NCBI GenBank assembly: GCA_030141605.1
Contig: JAQGDQ010000147.1
Location: forward strand, 374,001 to 434,000
DNA: 60,000 bases
Direction: 5' to 3'
Source: Tubiluchus corallicola
Lineage: Eukaryota > Priapulida > Priapulimorpha > Priapulimorphida > Tubiluchidae
A model generated the notes under the pieces. It saw only the letters and a list, made by a program, of their open reading frames with translations. It searched no databases and was not told the origin of the DNA. Both the position numbers and the translations under genes were made by a program. Shown piece after piece: positions 53,793-60,000 of the stretch; positions within the stretch are counted from its first letter, which is position 1, and the number at the start of each line of letters is the position of its first letter.

Positions 53793-55335
53793 ATTTCTAA
53801 TACTATACCACTTAGGTCGAACAAGAAAAATAAAAACACGAAATGTTACCAAATGTAATTTTTTATATAAATTTTATGATTTTAAGCGTCGTTTCTTTTC
53901 TATCTTTTCCAATTTCTTAACTGTTGGATTCTTTTAATTATCTGTTGTCGTAATCTAAATACACGTGGGTACTATAGGCGTATTTAGTGCCATTACTCAA
54001 CCTAACGTATATAGTCACGAGTTAAATGTTGTTGTATAAATTAACTTAATTAACTAACGTTGCTGTTGTTGTATAATGTGGAAACGCAATTACATTTATA
54101 AGGCATTTTTATCGACATAACGTAAAGCCTCTACGTCTTAATTAAGTAGACTCCAATTAAAATTTTAAACGTACCTTTTAAAGCTTTAAATCCGAAGAAA
54201 AACTCTGACGAATCACAAAATAACCCACCAGTTGGATGGCAATCCGATTTCAGGTAGATCACAGAAATTAGATAATTAAAATCCACTCTTGAATCACACA
54301 GACATCCCAATTGTGTCAGGATAAACACGTAAACAACTTGGCGTAGTCGGCGCAAAACACCGTTACTGTAAAACCTTGTGACCTACTAGACATATACTAG
54401 TCAACATGTAAAGGTGGGTAAGTGTAGGGAGGCATGACACTTGTCACCTACTTACGTGACCTGTGTACTTGATTACCGTCACACTAGCGGTATTTTCTGA
54501 CATGTTTGCAACATTTCGCTAGACCATGGTCCCGTAATGGCATAACTTTACGCTTGACCCGCCTGAGAATTGTCTGAAGTTGTTACGAATTGTTAAGTTG
54601 CCTATAAGGCGCTGCAAAATTTCACCTAAAGGAAAATTACAAAATTACTTTCATTCTGCATTTTTCAAAACAACTTGCTTCATATTGCTACAACTTGGGA
54701 CACCAAGAAAGTTAAGAAGTCCCAGTCGCCTAGTTGCTATGAAACGAATAAAAATGCGAAAAAGTTGCAAAATGCTAAATCAAAATCTATATTTGCTTTT
54801 CGGAGCTCTACCCGAACCTCACTGTTATGGGAAACCAGTTCTCTTAACTGCTTCTGGGAAAATTCTTTGCATAACCGTCTGCCACTAAAATAGTATTTCC
54901 GGGGCGTTAAGGGGGTAAATCAAACTAAACCGAATTACCTTTTTGAAGTTTTCATATTCTTTTATTATGATTTCTCAATTCCTTTATTACGTTAATTAAG
55001 ATTATTTAACAAAAATTTAAAAAACGTTTTCCTACTTTTAATGATTTTTGACTGATTTTTTATTTAAATCAAATTTAAGAACTCAAAAGCGCTAAAAAAC
55101 TAAATACATTTATGAAGAGGCGTCTTCTTCACCTATATTGTTTTTTATCTAATTTGTTGGATACTAATACTACTAAAGTTATTTTTAAATTTTTCGCAAA
55201 CCGTGATTGTTATATTTTGATCGCGCGTTTTGCGGTTAATTTACAGCATAGTTCAGTCCGTGCTAATGACTACACTGAGACTAAAGTGTGATGCGCGTCT
55301 TGCATCATGAAAAATATCGGAAGATACACGTCGTC

Positions 55336-55425
55336 GCTTCATCATTAGAATCTTACTTCCGATCGTTTCGACGTCCTTTCGAGGATCCGAAGTAAGAGCT
55401 AATGACGAAGATATGTATCGTGTAT
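55336..55425. repeat. Imperfect inverted repeat
   Basis: Arms around ATTAGAATCTTACTTCCGAT and its imperfect complement ATCCGAAGTAAGAGCTAATG fold into a hairpin of about 35 base pairs with several mismatches. It is more GC-rich than its surroundings. Confidence 0.55.
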
Positions 55426-57462
55426 TGTTATTAAGTTAGTGTCAGTAAATTGGTCAGTAACCATTTAAGTTTCATCATTTTCTTTAAGTTAAGCTGTGGT
55501 ATGGTATGGAATGATATGTCTGCAACATGTCATGATATGATACGATGCGATACAACAATTAATTTTAAGTTAAATTTTATTAAGTGAGGTGAATAAACAT
55601 CTTTATGAGATTTAATGGCACACAAGCGTTTCCACCTGTAATAGAAAAGCTACAAAACTATTATGACTTCCCATAATTTACAATGCATTATAAGGTATTA
55701 TCAGGAATCAAAGTATAAATATTTTATAATGGTCAACCAAAACACAAACCGTCGTTGTACATATAAGTGCCCTTTCTTTAATGACGTTATGCACTGAATT
55801 TCTTTATTGCAGTTATAATTAATAATTACGTGGTCGTTTCACTTGTTTTCAGAATTTGCGATCGCAGCAGTGAATGTACGGTGGTGCCCTCTTCTGCTAG
55901 AGTTATAAACTGTTAAATTACAAACGGGACGGTGTTAGACCATTCTGCTCCCTCTATGAGCGAGCAAGGCCAACTATTTGCAGCTCTTTCCCTATGTGGA
56001 CTTCGTTTCCTAAAAACATATTTGTCAAAAAAACAACAAACATAAATTTATTTTAAATTGCAAGAATTGCTACGTACCTTAAGGTGTCAACATTTTAAGG
56101 TCCTGTAAGTCTGTGCTATCCTGCGCTTTGTGGCCAATGGACTTTCACTTAAAAAGCATAACATATACATGCCGCCTTAATTGAATTGAACCGAATTATT
56201 TATTTCGGAATGTAGTCCGCAGAACACAAATATATAAATACAAGGATAAAAACACTACTAAAAAGAAACCCATAATCTTATTTACAATATAATACGTGGC
56301 TATGATAACACATTTACAAGTAAAATTGTTCTCTGTTAGTTAAAAATGTTAGAATTCATGCTGAATAATAATTTGAAATTCATGTTATTAAATGTTACTA
56401 GATTGATTTTATATATATATATATATAACTGGTCAGAGTACTAGTTTGACTGCTGTTTCTTTTTTATATTTTTATCTTGGACATTCCTATGCGTAGAGCA
56501 CGACCTGTTTTCCTTCAAGCTTATTTTTTGAAGCTGGGCAATTTTTTCTTTGCAGGACAAACATTTGAAACAGTTGGGCCATGAAATTGCGATTTGACCA
56601 TAATTTTCCACACTTTTGTGCTTTGCTATAGAGTTATAGGCCAATGTATTTGCATTAAAGCATTTATCCGCAATGGCGGATTGTTACAACTTATAGGATG
56701 AGCGGTATTGTTTGACTTGATAAACATGGATAGAAGCCGAGGCACCAAGTTTACCAATGGCGGTGGTGTTATAGAATTATTTGTAGACGTCGTAATTTTA
56801 GCAATGGGCTCTTATTGGCTACACATTTCTTGTCGTATTACTGATATAAAGGCCTAAATTGGCTTTATTGGCAACTTTTAATAGTAAAAGCCTTTAAATT
56901 ATTAGGCATACGTATTCTATTTTGTAAACTCTGGCAATCATTCTGGGTTACGACAGCTCTCTCGGTGTGGCTAAAAAGCGTCATTATCAACTACAGATTT
57001 TAGGTGACTTAAAATGATGTCGCCTTACGTAAAATAACTACATAATAAAGGAATTCTATTGCTAAGAATGTGGCCTCAAAAACATTCTATGTGATTTTAA
57101 AACAATGACTTTTTCGGCGCAAACGAAAACAATTACAGAAAACAAAGAAACAAAAAACATTAATGTTTTCATAAGACAATAAAAAATTCTATAGTGTCTG
57201 CTACGCCAGAGAACATGAACGGTGAACCGGGAACTTACATGTGAGCAAGTACAATACAGATACCCAAAAGGTGAGTAGTGTGACATGCTTCAATGACTAT
57301 ACAGAGCGTGCACGCTAATGACGTTATTAGACCTTTTCTAAGTTTTAGCCTAGTTTCTAATTTTAAACTTTAAATTTGTGAATACAATATGAGAAGCCCA
57401 AGTCACTGAAAAAACAGTTGACAGGAAAAATAGTTGTTCAGTGACTCATAATCGAATTAAAT

Positions 57463-58110
57463 TTGCAGAGTGACCTGTTTCAATTGGCTGACTTTTTACC
57501 TCCAGGTGTTCTTACGGTGAAAAAACGCTCCAATAAAAAGTCGAGACCCTATTGTTTTCTCAAATTTATCAATTACGTTACTGATTGCCTATTCCTTGAC
57601 ACGCATACACCACTATTTGTTGATGATACTGAACCTCATCGTCCAATTAGAAATCCTTCCGTTCAAGGGATATTCCAAGACCTGTCTGAAATTGAGTGAT
57701 GGTGTGACAACTGGTTAAAGAAATTCAAATGCAGTAATTGCATCGCACTTCATATTCGTCCTAATTCTACAACGCCTTATTACCCGAAAGATGGTGTCAT
57801 TGAAAAAAATCAGTTCTACCTGTTGTATCAGTTGTATTAATTTTAATTAACCCTGAACTCTCATATTGAGCATTTATTTCCCAGTCTAATAGAGACATTT
57901 GGAAAGATAAAACACTACATTTCTAAACGTAGTGCAAAAGTTATTGTATGATTTATGTTTCTGTACAAAGCTGTAGTTAGAGCAGTACGTTCTTGATTAT
58001 AACTGTCTTGCTTAGTCATCCCAGTATGTTACTCTAAAGAATGCTTTAGAAACAACTCAACTGAGAAGATCTGATAGTATTAACCATCTTATATTATCAA
58101 TTCGATTTTT
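57463..58110 (+). mobile_element. Decayed LINE reverse transcriptase
   Basis: The frame contains LFVDDTEPHRPIRN, the reverse-transcriptase A/V-DD catalytic box, followed by LSEIE, a stop (57697-57699), then WCDNWLKKFKCSNCIALHI in the same frame, the usual W---W-L-FN--KC-VLHI block. A later shifted frame gives LYKAVVRAV and VLDYNCLA, then LKNALETTQLRR, the thumb region (YKALVRP-LEY ... LE--Q---). Stops and frameshifts show it is inactive. Probably Jockey/CR1-like; clade uncertain. Confidence 0.85.
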
Positions 58111-60000
58111 CGTACCGAGAATTTTTTTTTGACCTACTCTAATATCAGAGCCTTCATCTCTTCTCGTGTTGCTTACCCTTGAACTTCACTTAAAAGAAAG
58201 AACAAGGCACTCAGTACGCTAGGTTTAGTTTACTGTTATCACTTAAACTTAGAAATCAATAGAAAAGCAATTTACAAAAAAAATTCTACAAAGCATAAGA
58301 CTAAGATATACGACTTCTGAATAGAAATTTTCGGGCATATGAAAATTGTGACGTAACCGATGGACTTCGTGATCTTTGTAAACCCATCGTGGCTTTCCGC
58401 AAGTGGGCGCTGTATAAACTAATTCAAACTTCTGCAGCTTACCTAATATTCTCGCTAAAATGTCACAAAATCAGCTATCTAATTTTTTGTAAAACTTGTT
58501 ATATTTGTGATGAAGGTTGACAGTGCGCTACTTTTCTTCAATGTTCAAATGGCGTTCAAAATGGGAGCGCCCAAGCATGAAGAGATCGCGACTTCAAAGT
58601 GATTTTGCTAATTACGCGAGGCGCTGATTTCAGTTTTATTAAATTCTTCTAACATTTTTCGCGAACATAGAAATAAGCCTAACCGCCTAGAAGGCTTGGC
58701 CTTTCCTTTGATAATGACATCGTTAAACATCAAATTGGCTCACTTTCGAAAATCGTTGAAGAGTAACCGTTAAAAAACGTTATGGTTAGGTTTCTTTTTT
58801 CGCAAGCAAGCAAGTCAGCTTAATAACAAGGTGATAATGCTTAATGACAAAAAAACAGCCGCAATAAATTTATAATCCGTTGCCTTATTATCAAGAAGTC
58901 AGCTTAATATAGGCGGTTCCTATGATAACTGAAATACTTTAAGTAAGTAAGCTATGTTTTGATCAATACTAAAAGCTGTTTTTTACCTAATTAATTATTT
59001 GTAACACTCCTGTATCACTTTTGACAAATAGTTGCGTGCAAGACTAATGTTAGAAACCAATCCCTGATTATCATTTAAGAAATATAATGCATTATTCGAT
59101 ATTCATATTTTTAAGACATAGAAATATATTTATAACTTAAAACCAGACTGGAGATATCACGTAGAAACAGTTTTATTGTTGATTTTAATAGGAGTTTAAT
59201 CTGGCCTAGTGTGGTATACTTTGGACTAAGCTGCTTTATGCATAACAGTATAAGGTAGGCTAAGCGAAATTAAACACCGGGGTTTATTCTGTGCTAGGCT
59301 AAACTATACCCGGATATATTCTGGAGGGGGCGTAATCCGGGCTGTTACACCGGCACAAGCAGTTTATACGCAGGATATAACCTATTCCGTAACACAAGGG
59401 TCCATCTTACGATTTAATAACCTACGTTTTATTATTGATTTCAATTCATGTATTTCTGCTGATGTCTTTTTGTGTTTTTCTTACGCCTGATAATTTATTG
59501 ACTTTACAACATCGTACTAATAGAGTACTGACAAAGATCGATAATTGGATGAGAGTAAACAAATTGTCAGGTAACCGAAATGAATTTTGTTAATTATTAA
59601 TCAGCAGACTTTAACATATAGGATCTCTCTACTTCGAAAGTAGGCAAAAATGGCACAAGAAAAGGTGGCACGGTAAAAATGCCAAATATGGAAAAAGTAG
59701 AAAAAATGGTACATATGCTATTTGATAATAAATAAACCTATAATAAATCTAGAAAGCGCTCAGTATAGGAAGAAGACTTCTGCCAAATGTTGAAAAATCC
59801 TAATGGATATTCGTCTGATTTTTTTGATAAAAAACATTAAACAAAAATAAACAAGCGAATATACAAACATATACCTGCATAAGGATTATATAAACTAGCG
59901 AAAGGTCGTTCTTTATTATTCATTGTTTATTAATAATGCACGAATATTCCACGTAGCGTTTTCTACATGTCTTTAACCATTTACAATAGTATGACAGACT
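58111..60000. other. Gene desert, right edge
   Basis: No coding region recognised. GC-richer text at 59270-59400 (CACCGGGGTTTATTC, CCCGGATATATTCTGG) may be a repeat. A third AAAAATGGCAC-type repeat lies near the end. Confidence 0.5.
59638..59735 (+). repeat. Degenerate AAAAATGGCAC repeat, copy 3
   Basis: Units AAAAATGGCACAAG, AGGTGGCACGG, AAAAATGCC and AAAAAATGGTACATATGC. The end (AGTAGAAAAAATGGTACATA) parallels copy 2 (AGTAGTAAAAATAGCACATA), so these are copies of one dispersed family. Confidence 0.6.

Larger units (their letters stand above)
52520..57462. other. Gene desert
   Basis: AT-rich DNA without recognisable genes apart from a possible SINE head near 53.7 kb and an imperfect hairpin near 55.3 kb. 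A stretch at 56195-56245 reading TTATTTATTTCGGAATGTAG looks like a retroposon 3' end in reverse orientation, but this is uncertain. Confidence 0.5.

Overview
This window is animal nuclear DNA, most likely from a marine invertebrate. It is AT-rich, genes are sparse and split by GT-AG introns, and microsatellites, foldback elements, hAT-type elements, SINEs and decayed LINEs fill most of the space. A ciliary axoneme-type protein and two genes with human-like exon structure (PITHD1, MRPL15) exclude bacteria, plants and fungi. I cannot name the phylum with confidence.

Four protein genes can be supported. (1) 7226-13153 (+): one giant open exon of about 1975 codons, probably a central-apparatus protein of the CFAP46 type, ending in a degenerate CHAT/separase-like fold. 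(2) 16169-31856 (+): PITHD1, reconstructed here from six exons totalling 208 codons plus stop, with every junction in phase. (3) 33943-40968 (-): mitochondrial ribosomal protein L15, four exons, 291 aa. (4) 43847-47014 (-): a two-exon gene for a secreted protein of about 660 aa rich in Gly, Tyr, Pro, Ala, Gln and Val, of a kind expected in extracellular matrix, cuticle, shell or adhesive material. Genes 2 and 3 converge; genes 3 and 4 lie in tandem on the minus strand. The four do not form an obvious pathway.

Layout: 1-7200 intergenic, with a 5S-headed SINE-like element at the left edge; 7.2-13.2 kb the CFAP46-like gene; 13.2-16.2 kb a tRNA-type SINE and a foldback element that abuts the PITHD1 start codon; 16.2-31.9 kb PITHD1, whose 9.3-kb first intron holds a TA-flanked MITE, a small palindrome and a 3.57-kb element with roughly 490-bp inverted termini. 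That element encloses a 144-bp tandem duplication and a 1.25-kb GAGACA-type satellite. A hAT element with an 8-bp target duplication sits in PITHD1 intron 4. 33.9-41 kb is MRPL15, whose introns carry a second hAT element with target duplication, a pogo-like MITE, a tRNA-like SINE and two foldbacks. 43.8-47.1 kb is the secreted-protein gene. 47-60 kb is a gene desert with LINE endonuclease, reverse-transcriptase and C-terminal fragments and a long CA microsatellite.

Nothing here looks like a wholly new multi-gene system. The most original items are the secreted repetitive protein, the intron-free ciliary gene with its dead CHAT-like end, the large nested inverted-repeat element in PITHD1 intron 1, and a tandem repeat that copies an exon-4 splice acceptor.
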